Source: Patellaria atrata CBS 101060
Taxonomy: Eukaryota > Ascomycota > Dothideomycetes > Patellariales > Patellariaceae
DNA length: 64,000 nt
Direction of reading: 5' to 3'
NCBI GenBank assembly: GCA_010093705.1
Contig: MU006094.1
Span: forward strand, 471,550-535,549
A model generated the notes under the pieces. It searched no databases and had not been told where the DNA came from. It worked only from the letters and a program-made list of their open reading frames with translations. Position 1 is the first letter of the stretch; each line of letters starts with the position of its first letter. This document shows positions 48,001 to 61,201 of this stretch, piece by piece. Both the position numbers and the translations under genes were made by a program.

Positions 48001-48242
48001 CGTGGAAAGATGCCAGAGAAAACGCGAGCCTCAAGGGTCTGGCCTTTCGAACAGGTCAATCCGGAGAGCAATGAAGGAGGAGCAACCAGATATCCTCTGT
48101 ACCACGACCCATCCTTGCCTCCTTGTTCTATTATGTAAAGTTCATCGCCAATTTCGAGAGGCAGGTCTGAGGCCGACGAGGGTTGAAAGGGATATACACA
48201 TATAGCGAATGCGATCCGGGGAAGAGGTCTCCAGGATGGCAT
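42083..48242 (-). CDS. DOCK-family Rho/Rac guanine-nucleotide exchange factor
   Basis: Two exons, 42713-48242 and 42083-42660 (52-base intron), code 2035 residues. I chose the ATG of MPSWRPLPRIAFAICVYPF; another lies 11 codons upstream. An SH3-like domain covers about 10-90 (YPFQPSSASDLPLEIGDELY). The DHR1/C2 lipid-binding domain starts near 630 (SDIYLTLTSPFLPRN). A long armadillo-like helical middle follows. The DHR2 exchange domain lies at about 1440-1860, with FTEAGLALRLHSDLYDW, YFRVVYRGLGFPLGLRDKQF and the helix LTPLQAALERTTRKTSELL. After the intron comes a disordered basic tail of 190 residues. By family it activates Rac/Cdc42-type GTPases in polarised growth, often with an ELMO partner. 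It is the largest gene here and nearly intron-free. Confidence 0.93.
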
Positions 48243-51200
48243 TGTCGCCGCTATAAGCTGTTTCGAAAGGCCCAATGCATCACGATGCCTTCCAGTAGAC
48301 GATGAAGTAGATTCTATCCTTCGAGTAGGTCCGGTGACGTTACGAGGCGATCTCGAGTGAAGTAAGAGGAGAAATGTCTGTGAGGTTCCCCTGATACGCC
48401 AAGCTTGTGTTTCCGCCGCGTAAGGCGATCCCGCTGGTGGGTATTAATAGTAGCGAGGTCAAGTCTCGAGACGTAATCAACAGTCCAATTGGGCGTCGGC
48501 CTAAATGATGTTCAATAAAATAAAAGAATATCTTCAAAATTCGTTGAGTTCCGTTGCACAGGTTAAAAGACAACGTGAAGACAGAGTGCGCGAAACCAAG
48601 AGACCACCAAAATTTACAGCGCGTTCACAGTTACAGCGGGTATCCCAGCTAGTGGACGACTAGGAGCAGAAGCGACCAATTGTTAATCCAACATCCAACA
48701 CCAAAATTATCTAGGACTTCCAAACATTCGTTGATATGAAACCTCTTTAACTACCTTTCCATGCAGAACATACGACCTCATACTTTCATCTGAACCGGTA
48801 GATACTATCGGAGCGACCTTCAGTATCGGTCGCAGTTATATCTTCGTGGTTGGCTCTTACGGAAAAGGAGGAGCTCTCAAATACCATTCCCAAAATTCCA
48901 TGATTGCCCCATCTACCGTACTGACAGTCGTTTTGCGTAGGGCTTCTGCGGAGCAATATTTAGGCAAAAGCCGAGCAAGATTGGCAGCACAATCCAAGTT
49001 GAGCTCGAACATCCCAAGTCTTTATGCGTCCTGACCATTCTATGAGGAGTACCTGCTTGAAAATAGCATGTTCAGGACTAAGTTATGCGCAAACATCTTT
49101 GCTGTCGCAGCAGTCAAATGATTCTTGTTCATAACCTCTTTCCAATATACAATTTCATTGCGTTAGTCTCAACATGGCGTCGACGAATCGTATCATATCA
49201 AGGGACAAAATAGGAGCTGAACATAACATTACACCTAAACTGAATGGGATGGCGTTGAAACACTCCCTTATAGCCAAAGGCGAGTTATCAGTTGTTAACT
49301 GTCATCCGAAAGTCAACGGAGATATTAACATTACAAACCAATTGCGATGCAATGTTCAGTCTAATCAAAGCACAGATGATATACCTAACTACTATGTTGA
49401 TATCAACATATCACCGATAGGGCATATGCTCACGTGAAAGCCCGTTACCGAAATCGGACGCTAACAACTTATGAAGAACCTACTTTATTCAGACTCGCTC
49501 TGACATCACATGGTTAGTCTGTACACGACAGTACAGATTATCGACAAGAGCTAGGAAGAATAGGTTAGTCACGATGCGCAAAATCTCCAAAATGGTGGGA
49601 AGCGAACTAAGCGCCTTTTCCGATCGATATAACGCATGTCTAAGACTAAAGCACGAGAAGGATCCACACGTGGTATATTCGTCAGATAAAGTTGATAGAC
49701 CATCAACTGTAGGTCTTGTAATAATCCACTAACCAGTGCTGCATCAAGCATTTTTGCCCCTCATCTCCAAGGTGCTCACATCTAGCCGGAGTAACTCCTC
49801 TGTTAGATGCTTACATCCGATGAATATGCATCGATACTCTTATTATTTGGCAGGCTCGGGCATCGTGAGTCAAAGATATAACTGAGTATCTGTCATTCAT
49901 AGGACTTATCTGCATAGCATGCGGCTCCCATTCAACCCCACAGAATGCGAGAAGGGTTGGTGGTCTGTTCCAACATAATCATTTAGGCACCGATTGCTTG
50001 TCTGTGGAGATGGGCTTGCACGTTTTTAGTCATATGCATGAGTACCAAGACAATAGCTGCCCTTCAGCTCACATATTGACGGGAACATTATGCGGCATCT
50101 AACATGCCTCACCTAACAGGAGTCCCAAAGTGTCTGCTCCCTGGTTGCGGACCCACTGTGAGGGACTAAGTATACCATTATGGTAAACATCAAACATGTG
50201 TCTTTCCGGTAACTTTTCCAACTATCGCCCCCTCTTCAAACACGTGCTTTCCTATAAAGATCTACGCTAGGATCAGATGGTTACTGGTGGCATAATCAGC
50301 CTCCATGTTTTTTTTATTCATGTGCATTCTACACGAAGATTTAGTGATAAGCATGGAAAACAGACGACTCCAGCTTTTACAATTGAATGTTCTGCAAAGA
50401 TATCTTACATTTGTAAGAGCGACGAGTCCTACAGCAAGCATATTCCATTGATACGCAACATGGGACACCTCCATCCCAACTGGTGAGCGTCTTTCTCCGC
50501 TATCCTCGCATCATGGCGATACCGCTGAAACAAGAAACGGAGAAAGATGCGAAATAGCGAGGATGATCGGCTTTAACGATTTTATGATATTGATGGGTCA
50601 CGCCACGATCAAAAGAAAACAGATTTCGCCACTCAAAACATCAAAAATGAAGGTTCTAGATAGTTAGGAGCATCGGTCCATATGCCAGAGTCAGTGGCTG
50701 GCTGAGGTGCAATGTGATTCCGTATAAATCTATACAAGAATCGTGGGGAAGTTCTGGGAGCGGACAATTGAGTCGTTAGAAGTTGCTCTTTTAGACCGCG
50801 GATCCTTATTGTTTCCTTTGGATTTAGTCCAAGGGTCCGTCTCTGCAGGTAACTCCCGACTCTTACTTTTTCTGTTATCAAGTTAATGATGAGTACAACC
50901 TTGACTCGCGAAGAATAACCGACAAATCATGACCATACTTGAGTAGCCCCGTAAAGGTACTCAGGGAAGCAGTTGACGCCTGGCTGTTTCCTACCCACGA
51001 GGTTTGCCCATCTTTATCTTCGGTTGGTAAAACATGTACGACACTGGTCAGCGTAATCGTCACCAAGGAGGATGGAGAAACCCCCGTGGAAAAGCGAAAT
51101 GCATTAAAGAATAGGGTATCGCAGAGGTTTCCTTATGTGGAGAAAGAGATGACGTGCAATGGATAAAACATTGACTACTCGCCTTTAACTTTAAGCGCGT

Positions 51201-54200
51201 AAACGCCAGTAACGCTTCTACCGGCTCTTGTCAAATCCTTATGTGGACGCAGGCGTCGCGAATATCATTTCATTACCATTATCTGCAGTGGAGTCCGCAT
51301 AACATGTATCATACAGGACCGCCCCACCCGTCATTAATCATTTCTCATTCTGCCCATGGTTTCTTCAACTCTCCAGCTGACATAAGTGTCACAAGAATTT
51401 GGAAGGAAATGTGATAGATCACAACACGGCTACCCAGTGTCCTTCCATGCCTTCAAGCCACACGAGCACAGCGGAAATCCATAACACACTGTCTTTTGTT
51501 GCTCATATCTGAAAACTGCTACGGCCACCACGAGAGGACCCAGTAAACGTGACGACTCGCCCATTGGCTCGGAAGTAGGAGAGACCAGGGCTCGGATTTT
51601 GAGGGAGGTTTGCTCGGTGTTGATTGAGCTCAGTCGAAGTCATGTAGACCCAGTAAAGCTGGCCATGTTCGAGTAAAGGTACGCAATACTCTGAAACTGA
51701 TTGCATAGAAGTCGCCGTTCCGCTTGTATTTGCTGTTTCCCTTTTTGATGGTCTACCAAGAGACTATGCGTTCAGATCAGCTTTGTAAAGTTGTTAATGG
51801 CTATGGCTGGAAAATACCAGACACGTCCCACACGCATCATCTTTCTGCCATACCCAATTCGGACAATTGTATTCAAACCTATAACAACACGCAAATCTGT
51901 AATAACCCCCACCGCCGCCACTGCCACCACCGCTACTCATATTGCAGATAATAATAATAATATTGTTCGAAGGTAAATGGTTCAGAAAAGCCGAGTGATT
52001 GAACAACAGAGTGCTGCCAGCGCAAGAAGAGAATTACTGAGGTCGAAGGGGCTCGTACGAGGAGAGGATAAAGCGCTCTTTTAAGGACCTCAAATATGAG
52101 CCGCAATTCTGCTCAGTTGCCATGACAAGGTACCTGAACCTGCTGGCTCGCGTTTTCAGTAAAACGATAAACGGTGTGAACTTGATTCCTACAAGCCTTT
52201 TGTTATGCAGATCTACCAGAAGTACTCTCACAGCTCGCATAGCATATATATTGAAGTTGTTGTCCAAACACCCGGGAGATTTTTATTCGAGATTTCCACT
52301 ATTATTCGGCGGACCACTCTGTTGGCTCAGCCAAGGCCAGGAGAACTGGTGGAGTATGTCAGCGCTTGACATGCGCGGTCGTTCGCAGGAGGTAATGCGT
52401 TGCTTAATATGCCAAAGTAAAGATGAAGAAAGGATTCGTACCAGCAAGAGGCCATGGCCGCGGGAAATTGTGGGCTAATCAGAGTTCATATTCTTAGGAC
52501 TACTTCGTCAGTTGGTGGAGACCACAGGTGACACCAAAAGACAGACATGGCTCAGGATTATAATCGCCAGGTAAGAATGTAGTTGTTGCTAGAAGAAGAC
52601 CTTTGCTACTATCAGTCTGCTAGAAACTGAAAGCCGACCGTGCTGCTGGGCGGCAAGGATTCGGAATGCGTGATGCCGAGAACTGTTAGAGTTACCCTTG
52701 CTGTCCAGCTATTGCATTTAAACCTGATTTTCTGATTGGAAGGCTTGTCTTCAGCTCTGAGTTGGAGTGCACGGTTCGGGACAACTCCCATATCCACCCG
52801 ACCAACCCGATGACCTTTTTCGCTATATTGAGGGTAAACCTATTGGTTACTGAAGAAGGGAGCCTAGGGAGGCCTTGTCGGCCCTCTATAGTCTTCACGA
52901 GTCTTTAAGATCATGTACGCTCCGTGGACATGCGGGATCGTTTGGTGGGAGAGGTGTCAGACAAGTCAGAAGCGATTCTGTGTGGAGGGTGGCCTGGGGG
53001 GTTCACCAGGTTTCTTTCCCGCCACCGACGCGGGAGCACCTCCATCACTTCGACGTAAAGCTGTTACTGGCCGCGTGAAAGAGTGGGTAGATTGGTCGCC
53101 GGTGAACCGCGGAGACGAGCGAGAGGGGGGTTCTTTTACTACTCGCCAAAGCCCCCATCAGACTTACAGTAAGGTTATTCGAAACCTCGCAGATCGTTGA
53201 TGACGAAGCGACCTACCCAGTAGTATCTCACGCTCTCGTTGATATTGTCGCACAAGAGACGGAGCCACCCATATCCCATGACTGGATAAAGACTTTTTGA
53301 GGGACTATACGCCCTCTTCGTAAGCTGAACTCTGACTGCAATCTCTTACAAGCTATTGTGACGTTTGCCTTTGATTGACCCCAAACAGCACCACAGGGGC
53401 AGATTGCAATAATACAACAGTCAGAAGCATATGAGATTGCTTCATCAACAATTAAAACGTCTGGAAATCGATCCGTATTTCGAATATATGCGGATTTTTT
53501 TGATGGCAATCCCGATGTGGCGATTCCCTGGGCTTTCTGTAGAACCCTTCAGACAAGTGAGTGACAATTCTTAGCTTTTGGATACGAGGGGAACGTTACT
53601 TGCAACAAAACCAGCCTGCAAACACTCCACAAGTCCCATATGTCAGGATATCATATTTTGATATTTACCCCTAAACTCAGGGTTAGTCACGTGCTTCGAT
53701 GGTAACACCATCCTCTTTCTGCGAACAAGACCGAGCATCACCTTCAACAGATGTTCAATTACGCTTTTCTAGAACTCCATACCCTTTCATTCAAAGTTCG
53801 AGAACAGAAAAAGAAAAGATTTTGTGGCGTACCTCACGAGCGCACTTGATCGCAAAGATCTTGACACCCTCAAGTCCGCTTTATGTTTCCGTTCTTTTCA
53901 GATCTACGTTCAATTGCTTCATCTTCTCGCGCAATGTGGCGGAAAGCCACCGTAGCTCATCGAGAGCTTGTTCAACGACTGGCTTGGCGAGAACTCTTGC
54001 GCCATTGTGATGGTTTTACACGGTATGCAGATTGCAGATATTCAGAAAATGTCCGTCACACGCCTCGTTCGGAGGTCTGATCCCATTCAGGAAGAAGCGA
54101 AGGAAACGCATTACGTTTGCAAAAGCTTCAGATCTGTCTGAGATCCATGCTCTCGTCGAAAGTCAAAACAGAGATTGAGATACATATCGAAAAGCAGGCT

Positions 54201-57200
54201 GAAGCAACAAGTCTAGTGGTGAAGCGCCCCTAATGCACACTATACAAGTCGACGCGAGAAGAATCCCGCACCTAGCTGGCTCGGTATCACGTGAAAACGC
54301 CTAGAGCTTGAGGCTTTAAAGAAGAAACCTATTTCACCTGCCTTATGCGACTTGAACAATCCTATCTCGAGACAAGGCAGGACACTTGTGGTTGTTTAAA
54401 CCCATCACGAGCGCATAGCACCTCAGTAACTTTGATAGACGTTCCACTAGCACATGAACCAGCGAGCCCTGGCGGCTTTTTATACTATCTCACCACCATC
54501 AGTGCACTACTGAGGTGTTGCGCGCAATTGCAATTGCAGAAATCAAACTTACGATGCCAATTGTAGTAGTCTTGAAAGCTAAGACCTCCTGTAGGAGTAG
54601 TTCCAGTTTACCTTTAAGCAACATGGCGTATCAAACGGCGATCATCGCCATCCGTCGGCATAACGAGCGAGCGAGACAAAAAGTGAACAAGGCAGAAGCA
54701 CAGTACGAGTGGACGGTTGGTCTTTTCGTTGTCAAGGGTCGCTTTGGGTCTTACTTTCGTGGGGGTACAGGAGCTCCCAAATCTCCAAATTCTGCATGCC
54801 TTAACGTCGCCCAACTTTACAATATGTCATTTCCAGTTTTAATCATTTGCTCCCCCATGCTCTTTGCGTTATCAAAGACGGCTCAGACTCCTTCAAGTCT
54901 TCCAGCAGTGCGGCCATGCCAAGTACAATATCAGGAACGAGCATTCGAGCAAGGCACAACTTGCGCGAGCATGAGGGCTTCAGCCTTTAGCTTTTCTTGT
55001 CCCCAACGGGCCTGCGACACCTTTTTCTCGGTCAGATAGCCAGAGCGAGGGGTTGGGTTGATGAAGGGCCTCGGGCAATGGGAAATGTCTATAATTACCT
55101 TACCCATGAACTTCATCACACACTACGCAAAACTAACCGAAAACAAGATAATCTCGCTCACAATTTAGTTCGATGTAACTGAGATCGAATCATTGACGCC
55201 TATCTCAAGTTCTCAACTTTACTTTGGTCCCTTAATAGGCGCCAAAAATGAACTGGGCACATTGATGACATGGGATGAATCTACCCCTCTGTTCCCCTCA
55301 GATGTTTTCCAACCTGAGTGGACTACCGGCGATAATGAACATATGGATCTTCCCACCACTGATCTTTCTCATAGATACCTCTGGCAGTTTGGCTAGATCA
55401 TTTGATAAGGAGGGTAAATGACTGGTGCCCCAGGGCTGGCGGAATGAAGAAAGTTCAACTCGGAGCCTCCTCAGTCCTCGTCCAAGCTCCACTTAGAACT
55501 ACCGCGACTTAAATCTAATTTACTACTTGTGCGACTAATTCTATACATATTCTGAATTTGGTAAAATCCATCTACGTCGTTGTGCACCGGTCCTTACTAG
55601 TACAAAGACAGTCTTGACTTGCAACCGTTACTCTTAAGACTTCCTTTTGATGTTCACCGCTCGACGACATGTCGTCCAGTAGTGATTCTTTGCGGGGTTG
55701 CGGCAGTGGTTCTACATCTTACTCAAGTGTCTCGAAAGCTTGCCATGCCCAAGCGGTCCTGATATCAAATTCACACCGAAGTGTATAGTATCCTGGGGGA
55801 AACATGGCAAGGGTTATTTGTATGTTTTTACGTACTTCAAGCGACGCAACCATAGCGATTCGTCAATTTCTCCCGATCCCTTACAGATTTTACTGGAACG
55901 AGACAAGGCAGCACCCGTCACTCTAGGCTCTTTGTCTCCTGTATGTGAGCACGGAGAGATGTAGATATACGGGTTAAACCGCAGCTCGAGTCTCCAGTAT
56001 AGCCAAGGACGGGGGATAATGAGCACGAATGGCACTAGAAAGAAGAGAAACTTCGAATAGGATTCCATGCATCGTGCCAAAAGATGCCACTACGCATGAA
56101 ACGGTCTTGCCACCAGAGAGATCCAACCTTATTTGTCGCCATCAAGCATCGGAGCCGACCGTCGAGCCTGTGTTTAGCCTTGTTGTGATTGATGGTGTAC
56201 AGTAGCACTGGTGAGTTGCCTCCTTGTGCCTCCTTAAGCTTGTTTTTTCTTTCGTCTCTCTGTGGCAGTATTCAGATCTTAGAATTACCGTACAGCGGTT
56301 CGCCCGTCGACGGCTGAGCTATTCTGCATACAATCCCGCGCCTTTAACGGTCAAAGCCGTCATTTTTTCCCTCGGTTCCTGACATTTTGAGACAATGACA
56401 AGACACCTGTGAAAGATTATCTGTCCCTGAGCCTGTTTTGTGTAGTTGCTTGACTACTTGCCGCCGACAGCATGACCCGTCGGCGTAGTTCTAGTATTCT
56501 AGTTGAACAGGCAGTATTAGCAGGGACGGCAAGCTACTACTACTGCAGATGCCAGTATGTAGTTTCTACTGTACAGCACAATAACTCCTGCATCGCGGCG
56601 ATGTGCTGCATCCTGCACCGTTCTGTTTGCTGCTTCCGATGTAGCGGCCGCCGGATCATCATGGGCGATTTGATGATGATTGGTGGGCTTTGTCTTTGTG
56701 GCCGAAAAGTCGATCGCGGTCCTGCATCTGTTTTCTGCTCGGTTCACACAGAAAGAAGACGATGTAACCCTTCCGAATCCCAGGCTCAGGCTCAAGTGGC
56801 CCTCTCGCTGACCTTTGACCTCTGACCTCTCACCTCTCACCTCTGACAACGAGATTTGTACCATCTATCAAATTCTCCTTGTCAAAACAGTCTAAATGCT
56901 CCTGAGAGGCTGAACGCCCCAGGACGCCTCCTATTCAGTGAGTCCAGTAAATCCAGTTGCCGCATCAAGTTGAAAAATGGCCTTGACCCATTCCGCACAA
57001 CAATCGACGTACTCCATCTTTCTTTTCTGTTTATTATTACTACTCTACACCTCCTGGTGGTCAACTGCTCGCTAGACGCCACAACCAGTACCAGTTTCTG
57101 GGGAATATCTTGTCGTCAAAGCGCACCGCATACCTAGTCCTTCAATATGCCAAATCCCACACTTCTCTGCACGCTCCCTCCAACAGCATTCTGAATTAGC

Positions 57201-57488
57201 CCAATACCCCCGGCAGTATCGTCAGTGCAACCCCTTGGCGACGCCTGGGACTCCCATGTCCTTCTCGGTGATCTTATCTTGAGTGGAGTTGGCTCATCCA
57301 GAGCTACTCGTCTAACAGCTCAGATACCCCCCAGAACTGACGGCCGTGTTGAAATAACCATATTATTCAAGGCGTGGCTGCTCATCCAATTTTCATTTAA
57401 TCATTTTACCGGTCTTTGAAAATTTTACTACTGTTGCATTTGTTCAACTTATTTTCTTTTCATCTTTGCCGCCTGATAACCAGGGACT
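48243..57488. other. 9.2-kb gene-poor tract with unassigned coding-like fragments
   Basis: No full gene is supported. Some pieces look protein-like yet match nothing I know. On the minus strand, 48868-49011 encodes 48 residues with FELNLDCAANLARLLPKY and IMEFWEWYLRAPPFP, ending in TTTCC|GTAAGA, a good donor. At 49569-49751 (-) lies QLMVYQLYLTNIP followed by RALVLDMRYIDRKRR. A 174-codon frame at 54515-55039 (+), without an ATG at its start, has helical AYQTAIIAIRRHNERARQKV. Base composition is ordinary, so this is not an AT-rich RIP-eroded repeat. The tract could be eroded genes, undetected many-exon genes, or the long promoter of the Zn2Cys6 gene (its last 1 kb). Confidence 0.45.
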
Positions 57489-60179
57489 ATGTCTTCTATA
57501 TCTCAACCTACCGTGGACACTCCTGCTGTCGAACCTGCACAACCTACTACTGTTCCAAGGAAACGTCGTAGAAGAGCTCCAGCTACCGGTGCTACTGAAG
57601 ATTGTTTCACATGTAGAAAGCGCCAGACAAAATGTGACAGGAGAAGACCTTACTGCTCTCAATGTATAGATCTCGGGAAAGAATGTTCAGGATACCGAAC
57701 TACTTTGACATGGGGGGTCGGGGTCGCGAGCCGAGGAAAGCTTCGAGGAATGTCACTTCCAGTCCCCAAATCACCATCAACGACTGCAGAAACTTCAGAT
57801 ACGAAGGGCACGACGGCAGCTTCACGCAAACGTTCTCCCACCGCTGCTCCTCAATCCACAAAATCTCAAACAAAGACCGAGAAAGTAAAATCACCGTCAC
57901 CTGGAACGAGCCCTCCTCCGATGAACTCCATGAGCTATGATTTCTTCAACAGCACTACTCCAATCCCAATTCCTTCGAATCACAGCCATGAGCCGAGCTG
58001 GAATTTCTCCGGACCTGAAGATCATGATGGATATGGTGCGCCTAGCAAATTGAGGCAGCAATACCTACATCCTCGACCATTGCAACGGTTACAGACTTCA
58101 CTCGCTGCGTCGTGGGATGACACTGGATTATCAGCTTCCACAGGTTCTTTGAGCACCTACAGTGATAGTGACTACCCTTCTCCCGCCGATTATCCACAAA
58201 CCCCAGATGACTGTTCTTATATGGAATCATTTCCTGGTCAATTCGGAGAACCTTATTTGAACCCTCCTCGGATGATAGGATCAACGGAAAGCTTTATATT
58301 TCACGGTGTCCCTCGGTCCTATCCTATTGCTTGTGATGATATGAGTTCAAGCATCAGTTCAGACCAGAGCATCCATGATTTCGTCGAAGTCTCCTCGGTG
58401 CAGCAACCCGTGACTTATGGACCGGCGAGCTATCAAGATGGATATTATAATAGTAATGTTGGAATTGCGCAGCCAAGTAGTGGTCAAGACCTAGCTGCCA
58501 GGTATATTTTTGGGCCACATATCGAAGGTGTGCATACGATCCCATCCGAGGAGATGACCTATCAAGCTCATGGATCTTCCAGTTCTCTTCTAAACCCCCC
58601 CTCCTCCTCCTCCTCCTCCTCCTCCTCCATTCCGCGAAGTCTGCAGCCCACGCACTTCTATCACCTTCCACCCCGAATGCAATATCTGCTTGACTATTAC
58701 GATAAAGCGATCTGCCCCGTACTCGTAGCATTCGATGGCCCTAGTAACCCTTACCGTATGCATGTTATGCACCTTGCAATGCGAAGTGAGAGCTTGCAGA
58801 ATGCAATTGCTGCATTAGCAACCAACAACATTCGCATGCGTGCTACTCATGGTTCAAAACGTATAGAATTTAGCTCCGATTCCCATCTATCTTCCGAGCA
58901 TGCAGCTGAAGCATTTAAAGATATCCAGAAGAAGCCTACCGCGGAGGAATTGACTTACAAATCTACTTCTGTCGAACTACTGAATGCTCAACTCGCAGAT
59001 CGAGATCAAGCAAAACATGATTCCGTACTAGCAACACTTCTAATTCTCTGTCTCTTTCATGTCTGTGATTCGGGTTATTCAAAATTACAAACTCAATTAG
59101 CAGGTGTGCAGAAGCTTCTCTCTATGCGCGAAGGTACTATTCCGAGTGGTTTCGTCGGCTGGATCATCATGTTCTTTACCTGGTTCGATACCCTAAGTGC
59201 TCCTGTTAACGACCGCGAGACTCAAATTCGAAGCGATTGCGTGGACATCATGGACTTCACAGCGAATCTAGGCGCACTAGAACATCTTGCAGGCTGTGAA
59301 GGCCGTCTCTTCAAGCTCATCGCTCGCCTTGGACGCCTGAACCTCCTATCCCAAAATCGACCGGTCCGTGATCAGGGATTGGAAAAGACACCTCGAGCTT
59401 CCCCACAGCCTAAACGCGCTGCAAGGGACTATTACAGCCTGCACTTCGATCATCTCGACGGAAACGGATGGGGCTCACCGGTTAGCGGCTCCCCGCCTAA
59501 GACATCAACCATCCGCGCCGCCTTGCCCCACGCTTCTGGCCCCCTCGGCATCTCCGACCCAGACATTCGCCACGAATTCTGGGCCGAATGGCGCGAGATC
59601 CGGTCGAAGCTCCAGGAATGGGAACTTGACCCATCTGACAAGACGGCGGTTAACAACCCCACATCTCACCCGCAGGCTACAACACAGCCGGCGCAGTCTG
59701 ATGCGGATCTCCTGCATATATCCGAGAGTTTTAGATACTCTGCTCTGTTGTATACGGAACGTCTTGCGTACCCTGGCATCGCACCATCGAGCCCCAATTT
59801 GCAGAGATTCGTTACCAGCGCCCTGTTCCACATCTCGCAGATTGGGATTACCTCTTGTGTCAACAAGTTTCTGCTCTGGCCCCTTTTCATCACCGGCACC
59901 GAATGCGTGTCAGAAGAGCAGAGAGGGATAGTTCGTGCTAGATGTGTGGAGATCCAACGTGAAAGCGGGTTCTACAACAATCTCAGCGGACTCGAGGTTC
60001 TGGAGCGCGTATGGACAGAAGATGATGCAAGGGCAACGGGCATCGAGATCAAGGGAGAGGACAACACCAAAACAATTTCGCCAAGCAACAATTTCACGAG
60101 CGACATTGGGAGATGCAGACAAGCGTTTCGCTGGAGAAAGGCTATGGACAGGACGGATGGGGAGTACATATTGATATGA
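57489..60179 (+). CDS. Zn(II)2Cys6 fungal transcription factor
   Basis: Single exon of 896 residues. The zinc cluster uses Cys39, Cys42, Cys49, Cys56, Cys59 and Cys66 (CFTCRKRQTKC, then CSQCIDLGKEC), preceded by a basic nuclear-signal-like PRKRRRRAP. Just after it is LTWGVGVASRGKLRGMSLPV, a stretch I associate with one conserved branch of these regulators. A disordered middle contains a nine-Ser run encoded by repeated TCC. The fungal-specific regulatory region (Fungal_trans_2-like) begins near 395 with HFYHLPPRMQYLLDYYDKA and includes LATLLILCLFHVCDSGYSK. Target genes are unknown. It is preceded by the 9-kb gene-poor tract, which may include long-range regulatory sequence. It is 2.3 kb from the MFS gene, too far to infer regulation. 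Confidence 0.92.
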   Translation: MSSISQPTVDTPAVEPAQPTTVPRKRRRRAPATGATEDCFTCRKRQTKCDRRRPYCSQCIDLGKECSGYRTTLTWGVGVASRGKLRGMSLPVPKSPSTTAETSDTKGTTAASRKRSPTAAPQSTKSQTKTEKVKSPSPGTSPPPMNSMSYDFFNSTTPIPIPSNHSHEPSWNFSGPEDHDGYGAPSKLRQQYLHPRPLQRLQTSLAASWDDTGLSASTGSLSTYSDSDYPSPADYPQTPDDCSYMESFPGQFGEPYLNPPRMIGSTESFIFHGVPRSYPIACDDMSSSISSDQSIHDFVEVSSVQQPVTYGPASYQDGYYNSNVGIAQPSSGQDLAARYIFGPHIEGVHTIPSEEMTYQAHGSSSSLLNPPSSSSSSSSSIPRSLQPTHFYHLPPRMQYLLDYYDKAICPVLVAFDGPSNPYRMHVMHLAMRSESLQNAIAALATNNIRMRATHGSKRIEFSSDSHLSSEHAAEAFKDIQKKPTAEELTYKSTSVELLNAQLADRDQAKHDSVLATLLILCLFHVCDSGYSKLQTQLAGVQKLLSMREGTIPSGFVGWIIMFFTWFDTLSAPVNDRETQIRSDCVDIMDFTANLGALEHLAGCEGRLFKLIARLGRLNLLSQNRPVRDQGLEKTPRASPQPKRAARDYYSLHFDHLDGNGWGSPVSGSPPKTSTIRAALPHASGPLGISDPDIRHEFWAEWREIRSKLQEWELDPSDKTAVNNPTSHPQATTQPAQSDADLLHISESFRYSALLYTERLAYPGIAPSSPNLQRFVTSALFHISQIGITSCVNKFLLWPLFITGTECVSEEQRGIVRARCVEIQRESGFYNNLSGLEVLERVWTEDDARATGIEIKGEDNTKTISPSNNFTSDIGRCRQAFRWRKAMDRTDGEYILI

Positions 60180-60320
60180 TCTATTTTTGTTTCTCTCTTT
60201 GGCATACACCTGCTTTCTGCCTATATCCCATATGTTGTAACATGTACTATACCTCTCCCGTTTCTGCATCTTTTCCTTGAATACAGTCTCTTTTCGGCAT
60301 TAATGGCGGCATGAGAGGTT

Positions 60321-60346
60321 CAATGTCAATGTCAATGTCAATGTCA
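60321..60346. repeat. Hexamer tandem repeat (CAATGT), four units plus a partial
   Basis: A short microsatellite in the 3' flank of the Zn2Cys6 gene. No function is suggested. Confidence 0.8.
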
Positions 60347-61201
60347 CGGTTTGCATGAATCTCATGAAAGAACGACGATGAGCTGCAAGACATGATAGAC
60401 GTTTCTAAGTATAATAACTGTCCATAAGTTAGTCGTGTAGCTGTTGGCTGGCCGATGGTGGGCTGTAAATGACGAAATCCACACAGCAACCAAATAAGCA
60501 AACAAGAAAGTTCAAAACGTTCGGTTTCGGGTTATATAAATCTCGTCTAAAACGGTCATCTTCATGCCGCCCCTTCTTTCGTAAACGAAACCGATTGTAC
60601 CCACACGCTCATCTTCCCTCCTGACGCACGCAATCTGCTTCACCTCGATCGTCAAACCGGAGGTTACCTGAAACAACGGCATCGCCGAGATTAGCGGATC
60701 TGCTTGAGCTTTTCCCCTTCATTTCCCTTACCTCCAATACTGAGCCGGGTTAATCGTGTTCCCGAAACTTGGAGATCTCCCCTATCTCACATGCCAGCGG
60801 GAAGAACCGGAGGGCGTAGGGGAAGGAGAAGGGGCTATAGAGGGAGAGAGTCGCGAGCTAGTTCTTGATCTACCACTACCAGACGTTGCAGAGATCCCAA
60901 ACTTAACGCTAGCATTGTTGCTATTATCCACCCACGCAGGAGAGGAAGACGGGGTATGTTCCGCAGCTTGGGAAGCCGCAATACGGTATTCGTAAGAATA
61001 ACCCGGCACTGTATGTAGCGTAGATAAGAGCAAGCAGAGCACAAAAGATAGGTACGTACGGAGTATAACCAAGCACACGTATGTTATGTAGGGAGAAAAG
61101 GGGAAAATAACATAACATAACCATCCATCCATCCATCCTCCCTGTCGTTATACTGTCGGCTGTACCCCGTACCATGATATTTATCGCCCCTACTACTATA
61201 T

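Noticed and set aside
54515-55039. 174-codon plus-strand frame in the gene-poor tract
   Set aside because: No ATG at its start, no family resemblance and a Cys/Ser-rich end. Kept only as a note in the tract entry.
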